From positions 62,001 through 126,000 of the forward strand of contig NZ_CP062230.1 of assembly GCF_024707545.1 (NCBI RefSeq): DNA of 64,000 nt, read 5' to 3'. The stretch comes from Mesorhizobium onobrychidis. Lineage in GTDB: Bacteria; Pseudomonadota; Alphaproteobacteria; Rhizobiales; Rhizobiaceae. Every line of letters starts with the position of its first letter. Within the stretch, counting starts at the first letter, position 1. This document shows positions 56,183 through 64,000 of this stretch, one piece after another. A program made the position numbers and the translations under genes. The notes under the pieces were generated by a model. It made no database searches, was not told where the DNA came from, and saw only the letters and a program-made list of their open reading frames with translations.

Positions 56183-57187
56183 ATGAAGAAACTAAGCTAC
56201 GCCGAGTTCAAGGCAATGCTGATGGACCCGGATGTGCCAGACGCCAAGATAGCTGAGTATCTTACCGCAAGGCCGAAGGAGAGCGGACCTTTCGACCCGA
56301 TGATCGTTCCCGACCCGGCCAAGGTCGAAATGACGCCAGAGGGCGACTTCGACGTCGAGAGTGCCATTCGGTGGGGTAACGCGATATGCCGGTGGCGCCG
56401 GCATGCCCGTTTTGAAAGCCGCATCGCAAACGGTGAAAAGAAGCCAGTCCTTGTCTCCGAAGGTGACTCATGGTTCCAGTTTCCCTTTCTCATCGACGAC
56501 GTCATCGACCAGCTTGAGCCTGACTTTCTGATCTGGAGTTTGGACGCTGCGGGCGACACATCCGACAACATGGTGAACCGCAGTCCCGAATACATGCAGG
56601 CGCTTGTTCAGCAGAAACCAAACAAGGTGGCGGGCTTTCTATTCTCCGCAGCCGGAAATGACGTGATCGGCGAGGACCTTCTTGGCAAACCGGTCTTGGG
56701 GCGGCTTCTGAAACCGTTCAAGGCGGGGAAGGATGCGGCCTGGCATATAGACAACGCTCAGCTCGCCAGCATCCTGTCCGCATTGGAAAAGGACTACAAG
56801 AAAGTCGTCTCGACAATCCGGTTGGACAATGCGTTTGCCAATTTGCCAATACTGGTCCACGGCTACGACTACGCAATCCCCGGCGGATTTCCGGGCGACA
56901 GCCGTAATCCGATTTATGCGAAGCAGGACGAATGGCTTGGCGGCCCGATGAAGAAGAAAGGCATAACCGACCCGACGCTGCAGCGCGAGATCATCCGCCT
57001 GCTGATAGACGCTCTCTACGACATGCTCGGTAGCGTAGCCGGCAAAAGCTCAACGACGAATGTCCATGTGGTGGATGTCCGCGGAGCGCTCAAGACCGCA
57101 GACTGGGCGGATGAGATTCATGGGACGTCGGCTGGTTTCAAGAAAATCGGCAAGCGCTTCAAGAATGCGATCAACAAGGTGATTTAG
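56183..57187 (+). CDS. SGNH hydrolase (locus B)
   Basis: 334 aa from ATG 56183, 12 bp after the protease-EEP gene, with a GAGGGG site. It corresponds to residues 665-1004 of the locus A fusion. The short leading helix (LSYAEFKAMLMDPDVPDAKI) is also shared. Catalytic blocks: SEGDSWFQFP (D95, S96), SAAGNDVIG (N159), ADEIHGTSAGF (D310, H313). SGNH enzymes cleave esters on lipids, sugars or peptides. Separation into its own gene with every motif kept implies that the three activities act together and tolerate either architecture. A strong hairpin lies about 110 bp downstream. Confidence 0.9.
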   Translation: MKKLSYAEFKAMLMDPDVPDAKIAEYLTARPKESGPFDPMIVPDPAKVEMTPEGDFDVESAIRWGNAICRWRRHARFESRIANGEKKPVLVSEGDSWFQFPFLIDDVIDQLEPDFLIWSLDAAGDTSDNMVNRSPEYMQALVQQKPNKVAGFLFSAAGNDVIGEDLLGKPVLGRLLKPFKAGKDAAWHIDNAQLASILSALEKDYKKVVSTIRLDNAFANLPILVHGYDYAIPGGFPGDSRNPIYAKQDEWLGGPMKKKGITDPTLQREIIRLLIDALYDMLGSVAGKSSTTNVHVVDVRGALKTADWADEIHGTSAGFKKIGKRFKNAINKVI

Positions 57188-57825
57188 AGGACATCATGCC
57201 GAAGCGGGCTCACCTTACATAAACGCCGGCTATGCTACAATGAATGGTTGTCCGACATGCCGGACAATCGACAGCTCGACTTGTTCGATCAGAATTGTGC
57301 GGTGATCGTGCGACTTCGCGCGATCACCGCACAGTTAGCTGTCGTTCAGTCAGTGGGCCTCCACCCCGCATCGAAGTAGCCGCAGAGGCCACTGGTAACC
57401 CGGTGAGCTTGCTCCTACGAGCTCGCGGACGAGCGACTGGCGTCCATGAAGACGAAGGTGCCCTGCCCTCGCCTGGGCCTGCAAAGCCCTCACTGTAGAT
57501 TCTGCGGCGACATCGTGAAAAGACATGTACAGGGCGGGAATCCGCCGTTGACGGACATATAGCTCACAATCGATGGTCCATTCCACGCAAATAGCAGACG
57601 CTAAAAATCGGCCTGCCATATAGCCAAGATGAGAATTGCGGGTGCGGTTGGCTGACCTTTCGTTCTTTCGACCTCTCGATCGTGGTCCCCCACGACTGTG
57701 CGGCCTCATGTGCGACCCCGCGACTCAATCGAAGCTCAGAGCTACTTCAGATCCGACGCCAATATTAGGCCGTTGTATTGAGTCGCTTCTCGCAGCAAAC
57801 TACGTAGCAGCTCAGGGCGTTCTCG
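57188..57825. other. Spacer between SGNH and NACHT genes
   Basis: 638 bp with no supported gene; a 119-aa minus-strand frame at 57350-57709 has no motif or ribosome site. The left side has two hairpins (57248-57267 and 57296-57333). The NACHT gene may therefore have its own promoter in this spacer. Confidence 0.5.
57248..57333. terminator. Two hairpins after the locus B SGNH gene
   Basis: TTGTCCG (57248-57254) pairs with CGGACAA (57261-57267). Then TGTGCGGTGATCGTGCG (57296-57312) pairs with CGCGCGATCACCGCACA (57317-57333) over a 4-nt loop, with one mismatch in 17. The second is very stable and could stop transcription, although no T-run follows; it could equally protect the 3' end of the upstream mRNA. 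Confidence 0.55.
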
Positions 57826-60800
57826 ATGCAAAAGGTTGGTCAGGCAGTATTAGGGGCGGTCGCAAGTGGCGTCATTGTGATGAACTGCGTCTTCACCATT
57901 GCGTGGTCTAGCGAAGAATCTTTACCCCGTAGCGCCGAGCAGCTAACGCTACCTAGGCTCCATAGTCATCTGGCAGCCGAACGAGTCGACATCCTTGTTG
58001 GGCGTTGGCTCGCTCAGATGGACCCGGCTGATGTAGACGGGTCCATCGCGGCGATTGAACTGCTTGACGGCGCACCGAAAGCTTTCGTCGACGCTGCAGT
58101 CTCGCGGCTCCGAAAATCTGGCGACCTCGAAAAGATCTTCGCCGCGGGAAACGCAGCACAGGTGGATAGGCTCCGGAATTCCGTCGCCATAAATCAAAGT
58201 GGACTGCGAGACCTCCTTTGGAGGGACTACCTGCTATCCCTGCAGTCCGCGCTGGCAGCGAGAAGTGAGATCGACGTCATCGCGTTAATGCCGAGCGCGG
58301 AATTCATGCAGCCACTTCCTGAGCCTGTGGCAGTTGCTTTGTTGGCAGCCCTTGAAGACGGCCAGCTCGGCAATCAGGCTCGCGATGAGACCTCGAGACT
58401 TCTAATCAGAAAATGGGACTCTCTTGGAGATGAGGTTTCTAGGCTTCGCGGCTGGCTCTCTGCGCAAGACGTTCAAGGAGATGGTTCGGCGAACCGCAAG
58501 CAGGTTGCCCGCTCGGTTCTGGCTCGTCTAGGACAGCCGCTCTCGGGTGAAGATCTCGGCATACTTCTCAGCGAGGGTGATGCCGGCTCTCGGATGGCGG
58601 CCTTGGATCAACTGAAGTCCAACGAGCCGCAGCGTTGGGCGCAGCTCTATGACGATATTCAGCAGACCACAGCTCTAGAGACATGGGATCTTGCCAGCAT
58701 AGACCACTTTATCGAGGCGGCGGGCCTCGCACAGGCAGCGACGCTCGACGGGTGGAGCGCGACGATCAAGCTTTCGTCTTCTCCGGGTGATGAGCTCGAG
58801 TGCGCCGACCTTCGTTGGCGGTTATCGCTGTTGAGCCGGCAGTCAACACCACGCGGCGCACGGTTCGAAATGTTGTGGGATCTCCTGTCAAAGCGGTCCT
58901 CCTGCCGTGACGACATCTCGTCCGAGGTTGACAAGGCGCTGGTCGCAGTCGCGGGAGGCGAGTTGAGAAGCTTGGTGATGGCCGTCACTGATAGAGACGG
59001 ACCGGGGCAGCTCGCAAATGCGCCGCTTCGGCTCCCGTTTGTGTCGCAATCTATTTCTGATTTGCTTGAGGCCCGCCTGGCGGCTGGAGACAGTGCCGGC
59101 GCCGAGCGCCTCCTTGACCTTGGAGTTGTGCCTTCAGCGATAGGCCTCGAAAAGCTGGGCTACTGGACGAAGGCCTTCTCTTGGCCGCCGGCCCGAACTG
59201 TGACAGTCGCCGATTTGCGCGCACTTATGACCGCCAAAGGCGCTCCATCGACTGCGTTTGAAACGGCGGCGCACCTAGCTGCCGACACGACGATGAGCAT
59301 TCCACTTCGAAGCACTGCCCTCCTTGCATTGGCGGGACGTTCGGAATCTGACCTTGAAGCCTTCATCAGCGCTTTGTCCGATTCGAACGCAGCGATCGCC
59401 CGTCCGGCGTTGATCCTACTCGCGAGGAGCTACGACGAGGCCTACAAACTAAAAGGTCTGCTCGTCCCCGATGCCGAACTTATGGGCGACGTCCGCACTC
59501 GCCCGAACTTATCAGCGGGCGCCCTCATCCTCTTGCGATCGCTGGTCCGCTATGATCAGGTGTTTGCCACTGGCTACGCCGATGCCATAGGCGAAGATCA
59601 TTGGCGCACGAAGCCGGGGGAACCCTGTCTTGTGCTTGCCGAGGCACCAGCGGCCACTCCACAGACATTGGTACCTGCCTTTAACGCGCTGCCCACTTCC
59701 GATGCCAAAAAGCGAGATGCTATCTTAGCTTGCGTCCTGCTCTTGAGTGAACCGAGATCGGCAACGGCACGGCTCGCCAAAGGGTGGGGTGGCGGCGCTC
59801 CCGAAGACGCGGCGGTGCTTTTGGAAGGGATCAGGACCCTTTGGGAGGACGAAGCATTTCGGAGCGCGCTAAGTACCGACGTCATCACAAAACTCGGGCA
59901 GATCGTGAGCGGCGCCGTTCGCGATCTGCCCTACCAGGCGTCGTCCATGCAAACTCTTGCATACTGGCGCGACCAACTCGCGATTACTGCACCAAACGAA
60001 TCCCAGTCGATCGCATCCGAACTCAGGAAGCAGTGGATCGTCGTGGCTATTGCGGCCGTTCCGGCCGGACTGATGGCTCACCTCGCCCTTTGGGTCGTAC
60101 TGCTGACCACATACCCGCGGTCGCCGTGGATCCAGGCTGTCGTCTTCTGGAACCCATTCGTTCGAAAGCTGCTCGGCCTCGGTTACATCGACCTCGTCTT
60201 GCTTCATGTCGGCTTTGCGAGGCGGCAATTGTTCGCGCCGTTCAAGGTAGCTCTGCTCGGCGACATCGTCGCCGAAAACCTTACTCAATTGGACCGGCTC
60301 TCATACTTCAAGGACAGCCGGGTCCGGCATCGCCAGACCGTCACGAGCCGCCATAGCCAAGCCGCTGACAAAGAAATGCCTATCCTTGAGGCGCTCTACC
60401 GCCATCGTGGACGCGTACTACTGCTCGGCAAATCGGGGCTCGGAAAGTCCAGTTTCCTTCGGTTTTCACTTGCTGAGCGCGCCCGTGAGGGCCGCGATGT
60501 CATAGTCTATCTGAGAGCAGACCAATGCCGGCAAGGTGTCGAGACCGAGATCGAGCAACGAATGAGTGGACTTGGTAAGGAACAAGACCTTCTAAGATCT
60601 ATGATATACTCTGGAAGAATATATGTGTACATCGATGGATACAACGAAGTTGATTTGACAACCCAAGACCTCATCACTGGATTTCTATCGCGATATCCAT
60701 ACGCGAATATCTTGGTAGCAAGTCAAATCCCTCTCCGCGGATTTGGTACGATCGACCGCTTTTCGATCGTACCGCTCGGCGCTGATTCGGTCCGGGCATT

Positions 60801-62088
60801 CCTTCTTTCACGCGAGGCCGTACTTGCTGAGGGAGCCCTGATACGGGGCGATCTGTTCGAGAAAATCGCCACCGACTTCCTCCAACAAGTCAACTCAGCT
60901 TCGCAAGATGACGTCGAACGCAGAGCGTTCGACGAAATTCTCTCGAACCCAATGGACTTGACGTCCGTCGCTATTCTGCTCGGCGACGGCCGTACGCCCG
61001 ATTTGTTCGCGCTGGAAGCACAGCAGTTCGAAGGTATCTCCAGGCGGCTTGCCGAGACTGGCGTGATGTTTCGGACGGCCGCTTTTTCTTCGGCGCTGCT
61101 TGACCAAAGGCTCCAGGATCAAGAAAACCTCCAAAGACTTCCGTTCCAACCGGAAGTTGTCGCTCTCATAGCAGGGAAACTCGCGCTCGTCCGTACGGAC
61201 GCTGATGAGGCCGGAGCGGTCGCCTCCCAGGAAGTGCGTTTCCGCCACGATCGTATCCGCGATTTCTTTACACACTTCGCATTCTTGGCGATCGACCAGG
61301 AGACGCGAACTAAATATGCGGAGGAGGCAAGGTTTTCAGGGGTGTTTCCCTACCTTGCGCGAGCCCTGCCGCCCAGCGAGGCGGAGGAATTGCGGGAGCT
61401 ACTCATTACGCGTGCAGCTGAGATCGAGGATCATCGGGTTAGTGACAGCTTCGTGCGCGAATACAGCTGGCGTCAAAGGATCTTCGCGCAAGATGCTGAG
61501 TGGATGCTTTCTTATGATCTGCCCGAGGCCCGCGAAGCCGATCGCAAGCTATTCGACCTAGCCGCCCGCCGGCAGGAACTGAGCTGCGAGCTAAACACGC
61601 AGCGAGACGCCATCTCCAACGCTCGCGGGATGACGCGAATTCTCGCGACAGCAGACGCTAGCGCTATCCGCGATGCCGCGATTGGAATTCTCTGCGCTGT
61701 GGGTGCCACCGCGGAGACGAGTGCCGACGGTGTTGCAACAGGCGTACTGAGAGGTCCGACGGGTGACTCCTTGCGGGTGGTTGGACTTGGCCAGATCGGG
61801 CCGATCAAGAGTTTCCACGTAGAGGTATTGGCGTCGCGCACGATGGCCGCCGACACTACGCTTTTGGTGGTAACCAACGCGCGAGTGGGTCAAGACCCAA
61901 AAGACCGGCCGCCCGACCTTGATCCAGCAGACGCGCAACTGTTGAAGAGAGCCGGCGCGCGCGTGGTCTCGGCCCGCGATCTTTACACGGCATTCATGGA
62001 CGCGCGTGGGAAGGGAGTAACGGAAGACTTCTGGCGGCGTCCGCCATTTGCAGAGACTGCAATGCTAGTGGAGCACCTTGATCAATGA
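57826..62088 (+). CDS. NACHT-type membrane ATPase (locus B)
   Basis: 1420 aa; ATG 57826 with a weak ribosome site, ATG 57880 is an alternative. The N-terminus is hydrophobic (VLGAVASGVIVMNCVFTIAW), as a signal or first span. Residues 60-730 are helical and repeat-like, HEAT style. A membrane helix follows at about 736-762. The NTPase has Walker A GKSGLGKS (868-875), Walker B IYVYIDGYNEV (D937), and the winged-helix marker FRHDRIRDFFTHFAFL. The last 130 residues (HVEVLASRTM...LLVVTNARV...RVVSARDLYTAF) resemble a restriction-endonuclease-like fold, weakly. NACHT proteins sense a trigger and oligomerise. With periplasmic repeats and a cytoplasmic motor it could couple an envelope signal to the protease-EEP-SGNH enzymes. 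Confidence 0.85.
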   Translation: MQKVGQAVLGAVASGVIVMNCVFTIAWSSEESLPRSAEQLTLPRLHSHLAAERVDILVGRWLAQMDPADVDGSIAAIELLDGAPKAFVDAAVSRLRKSGDLEKIFAAGNAAQVDRLRNSVAINQSGLRDLLWRDYLLSLQSALAARSEIDVIALMPSAEFMQPLPEPVAVALLAALEDGQLGNQARDETSRLLIRKWDSLGDEVSRLRGWLSAQDVQGDGSANRKQVARSVLARLGQPLSGEDLGILLSEGDAGSRMAALDQLKSNEPQRWAQLYDDIQQTTALETWDLASIDHFIEAAGLAQAATLDGWSATIKLSSSPGDELECADLRWRLSLLSRQSTPRGARFEMLWDLLSKRSSCRDDISSEVDKALVAVAGGELRSLVMAVTDRDGPGQLANAPLRLPFVSQSISDLLEARLAAGDSAGAERLLDLGVVPSAIGLEKLGYWTKAFSWPPARTVTVADLRALMTAKGAPSTAFETAAHLAADTTMSIPLRSTALLALAGRSESDLEAFISALSDSNAAIARPALILLARSYDEAYKLKGLLVPDAELMGDVRTRPNLSAGALILLRSLVRYDQVFATGYADAIGEDHWRTKPGEPCLVLAEAPAATPQTLVPAFNALPTSDAKKRDAILACVLLLSEPRSATARLAKGWGGGAPEDAAVLLEGIRTLWEDEAFRSALSTDVITKLGQIVSGAVRDLPYQASSMQTLAYWRDQLAITAPNESQSIASELRKQWIVVAIAAVPAGLMAHLALWVVLLTTYPRSPWIQAVVFWNPFVRKLLGLGYIDLVLLHVGFARRQLFAPFKVALLGDIVAENLTQLDRLSYFKDSRVRHRQTVTSRHSQAADKEMPILEALYRHRGRVLLLGKSGLGKSSFLRFSLAERAREGRDVIVYLRADQCRQGVETEIEQRMSGLGKEQDLLRSMIYSGRIYVYIDGYNEVDLTTQDLITGFLSRYPYANILVASQIPLRGFGTIDRFSIVPLGADSVRAFLLSREAVLAEGALIRGDLFEKIATDFLQQVNSASQDDVERRAFDEILSNPMDLTSVAILLGDGRTPDLFALEAQQFEGISRRLAETGVMFRTAAFSSALLDQRLQDQENLQRLPFQPEVVALIAGKLALVRTDADEAGAVASQEVRFRHDRIRDFFTHFAFLAIDQETRTKYAEEARFSGVFPYLARALPPSEAEELRELLITRAAEIEDHRVSDSFVREYSWRQRIFAQDAEWMLSYDLPEAREADRKLFDLAARRQELSCELNTQRDAISNARGMTRILATADASAIRDAAIGILCAVGATAETSADGVATGVLRGPTGDSLRVVGLGQIGPIKSFHVEVLASRTMAADTTLLVVTNARVGQDPKDRPPDLDPADAQLLKRAGARVVSARDLYTAFMDARGKGVTEDFWRRPPFAETAMLVEHLDQ

Positions 62089-62591
62089 AGAGCTCCGCCG
62101 CAGCCTTGCTGCTTTTTGCTCTTAATGGGTCTGATCCGGTCGAAGCGACCGAGTTTCAAAACAGCTATCTGCGCTTCGACCTGCCGGCGGGCTGGGCGTG
62201 CGACACAGAGGAGACAGAGTTCGTTTGTGATCCGCCGCACGTCCAGGGCCAGCCAGTCTCTGCAGTCATGATCCTAACGGCGAAGGTTCCCGGGCCCGGT
62301 GATGGACTTGCTGATTACAAGCAATTCCTAGAAAGCCGAGCCGCCGCCCTTGGCCAAGGAGCCATGATCAAGGCTCCGGCAAACGTCCAGATCGGAGACG
62401 CGATTTGGGTCGACGGAACCCTCAAGGGATCAGAGATCCCAAGCTACCGAACACGGTATCTAGCGACAGTCAAAAACGGAATCGCAATTCTGTTTACGTT
62501 CTCGGCTCACGAGTCCGTGTATTCCGACTTGGAGGGAGCCGCAGTTCTATCTGTGAGCACGCTCAAGGTTCTCGACGATTGGAAGAGGTAG
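62085..62591 (+). CDS. Secreted protein coupled to the NACHT gene
   Basis: The ATG at 62085 overlaps the NACHT stop (ATGA). The 168-aa product has a short hydrophobic leader (AAALLLFALNG) and a mature part with a Cys pair (GWACDTEETEFVCDPP), then AVMILTAKVPGPGDGLADYK and YLATVKNGIAILFTFSAHES. The fold looks like a small periplasmic alpha-beta domain. Coupling suggests that it works with the ATPase's extracytoplasmic repeats, as a ligand, lid or sensor. No family recognised. Confidence 0.8.
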   Translation: MKSSAAALLLFALNGSDPVEATEFQNSYLRFDLPAGWACDTEETEFVCDPPHVQGQPVSAVMILTAKVPGPGDGLADYKQFLESRAAALGQGAMIKAPANVQIGDAIWVDGTLKGSEIPSYRTRYLATVKNGIAILFTFSAHESVYSDLEGAAVLSVSTLKVLDDWKR

Positions 62592-63001
62592 GAGGCTTGC
62601 TTGAACGGACTGATTGTACCGCGGCCACCACTGAGACAGGCCGGCATCTGAAGCGCTTCACAAAATACGACGTTCGCCGTTTGTCAGAAGCCAAGACCGC
62701 TTCAGGATCAGAGGCTGACATTTGCTTTGGAGCGCCCGTCGGGGCTGCGCAAGGCTTGTCGGCTTGCTTGCGTGGCAGATGCTGATCGCGTTTCTGAGGA
62801 GGCGCATGTAGCAGCGCTGCCATGCGCACTCGGGGATTCCCTGCCCGCGAGGACAGCGGGTCGCCTGCGATCGCGGCGTTCGGCGTCGGGCGATCGTCGA
62901 TCATCGTGCCTCCTCCCCCCAACCATTCCGCAACGCCCGCGCCTACGAAATTCCGCGTTCACACCATGCCTTGCGCGTTCGCAGGACCGGCAGGCTGCCA
63001 A
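62592..63001. other. Intergenic, no gene recognised
   Basis: Frames on both strands are biased and lack motifs. It separates two convergent genes. Confidence 0.4.
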
Positions 63002-64000
63002 TCAGCGACGTCCGGATATTTCAGTATCCTCCGATGCGCTTATTGCTGCAGCACCCGTCGGGATGCTGTTGATCGCAAACAACGTCTTCAGATGGTCGGA
63101 CTTCTGTACACCTGGAAAATGACCGTTGAACAGGCCCTCGATAGTCCCGTCTTGAAACATTCCGTACAATGCATACGCCAAGCGTTCGGGAAAGTCCGGA
63201 AAGCGTCGCGTCGATGCCACGAGTGCGTAGGGCTCGTAGGTCGTACCGGCTGAGGCGGGCGCGGCAGCGGCCTCGCATCGAACGTTGTGGCGCTTTTCAT
63301 ACGTGGCGAGCGAGGCGGTGATGATATCCAGGTCACCGAAATACCGCGCCAGGCGGCCCTTGCAAAAGGCTTCCGCCGCAAGGTCGTGCGATGCGTAATC
63401 ATCTGCACAAATCTTCAGATGGCCCTTGCAGGAGGCGTCCGTCGCAAGGTCGTGCGATGCGTAATCATCTTCACAAATCTTCAGTCCATCCTCACCACTG
63501 CGCTTGGCCAGTTCCTGCACCTGCTCGCCGATTGTGGAGCCACGAACATAGCCGTAGGCGGCGAACATTTTCGTGTCGATCGGGTCGGGCCGGCGCAGGG
63601 TCAGGAATGGTTTCAGCTGCGAATCCTCGATCGTGGCGTCGACATAATCCGCTGGGTGTCCCGTGCCTTGTGTGAGCTTTTTTTTCAGATCATTGCAGCC
63701 GAATGCCTTATTCTTAACGTCGACCCTGTATGTGCCCTTCAGAAATGTCTTTCCCGTCTCTTTTTCCCGCTCTGGTTTCTGGGCGACGAACGACCCGTTC
63801 GCGACGAACACAATTGGTGAAAACGACAACTTCCCGACTTCTCCATCGCCCGTGAAGGTCTCCATCCTTGCAAGGTTTATCGTGGTCGGATCGCAAAGCA
63901 GATCATAGTCGCCCTCTCCTCTTTGTAAGAAAGCGACCCGTTTATCGGCATCGACATCCACCACGGTGAACTGGAATCCGGCGCGCACGACCGATTTGGT
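63002..64000 (-). CDS. Periplasmic solute-binding protein, C-terminal part
   Basis: The frame is open to the window's last base, so the start is outside; the GTG at 63988 is internal. Visible marks of the SBP_bac_3 (amino-acid type) fold are AGFQFTVVDVDADKRVAFLQ, GEGDYDLLCDPTTI and MEFS-like strands (SFSPIVFVANGSFV), plus ARYFGDLDIITASL in lobe 2. The C-terminus (FPDFPERLAYALYGMFQDGTIEGLFNGHFPG) is also typical. Unusually, the hinge region carries a 22-aa tandem duplication (LKICEDDYASHDLATDASCKG, then LKICADDYASHDLAAEAFCKG). No transporter genes are visible, so the protein may act as a sensor or as part of a system outside the window. Confidence 0.8.
   Translation of the reverse strand, partial: TKSVVRAGFQFTVVDVDADKRVAFLQRGEGDYDLLCDPTTINLARMETFTGDGEVGKLSFSPIVFVANGSFVAQKPEREKETGKTFLKGTYRVDVKNKAFGCNDLKKKLTQGTGHPADYVDATIEDSQLKPFLTLRRPDPIDTKMFAAYGYVRGSTIGEQVQELAKRSGEDGLKICEDDYASHDLATDASCKGHLKICADDYASHDLAAEAFCKGRLARYFGDLDIITASLATYEKRHNVRCEAAAAPASAGTTYEPYALVASTRRFPDFPERLAYALYGMFQDGTIEGLFNGHFPGVQKSDHLKTLFAINSIPTGAAAISASEDTEISGRR
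63353..63484 (-). repeat. 66-bp in-frame tandem duplication
   Basis: Two 66-bp units (63353-63418 and 63419-63484) lie head to tail inside the solute-binding protein gene and encode 22 aa each. They differ at only a few bases, so the duplication is recent. Each unit has the motif ICxDDYASHDLA and one extra Cys. Confidence 0.8.

Noticed and set aside
57350..57709. 119-aa minus-strand gene between SGNH and NACHT
   Set aside because: No motif, ribosome site or plausible start; Arg-rich composition fits chance.

Overview
The window looks like accessory DNA (symbiotic or accessory plasmid, or a genomic island) of a rhizobial alphaproteobacterium in the Rhizobium/Sinorhizobium/Mesorhizobium range. 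The grounds are GC-rich coding sequence, a SyrB-like regulator (19376-19840), a UPF0158 protein, and remnants of IS481, ISL3, IS1182-type and IS3/IS407-type elements. No rRNA, tRNA, CRISPR array or replication gene was seen. Family assignments are by reading motifs and recollection; no search was run.

Layout. 1-12.6 kb: end of a UPF0158 gene, broken marR, a Fic-like regulator behind a seven-copy operator array, a decayed AAA ATPase/subtilase pair, IS scraps, several orphan genes (one possibly ADP-ribosyltransferase-like), and truncated dinB and DUF2130 genes. 12.9-18.9 kb (locus A): a 1004-aa fusion of trypsin-like protease, EEP nuclease/phosphatase and SGNH hydrolase, a small zinc-ribbon protein and a beta-helix membrane protein, bracketed by a 33-bp direct repeat. 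19-26 kb: syrB-like gene, IS remnants, and an unusually GC-rich three-gene cassette (M28 peptidase, histidine phosphatase, gluzincin metallopeptidase). 26.2-29.1 kb: decayed McrB/helicase restriction-type island. 29.2-33.9 kb: LodB-like flavoprotein, LodA-like quinoprotein oxidase and tyrosinase-like copper protein. 34.5-37.9 kb: broken beta-propeller membrane gene and a small membrane protein. 38-53 kb: a diheme cytochrome, a GMC oxidoreductase-patatin fusion, HupE/DUF4198/DUF4331 genes and a catalase-like gene. 54-62.6 kb (locus B): the same three enzyme domains as locus A, now as two genes, followed after a 638-bp spacer by a large NACHT-type membrane ATPase and a secreted protein. 63-64 kb: a periplasmic solute-binding protein running off the end.

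Main points. (1) Protease, EEP and SGNH domains occur fused at locus A and split at locus B, with catalytic motifs kept in both, so the three activities probably form one module. At locus B the module lies upstream of a NACHT ATPase, which recalls NTPase-plus-effector conflict systems; the function is not known. (2) The ends of the 38.09-53.15 kb segment cut a UvrD-like helicase, and probably a GHKL ATPase, in a way that one inversion of about 15 kb would repair. (3) Many genes carry single-base indels or in-frame stops while neighbouring 3-5 kb genes stay open, which points to real decay of selected cargo rather than general sequence error.
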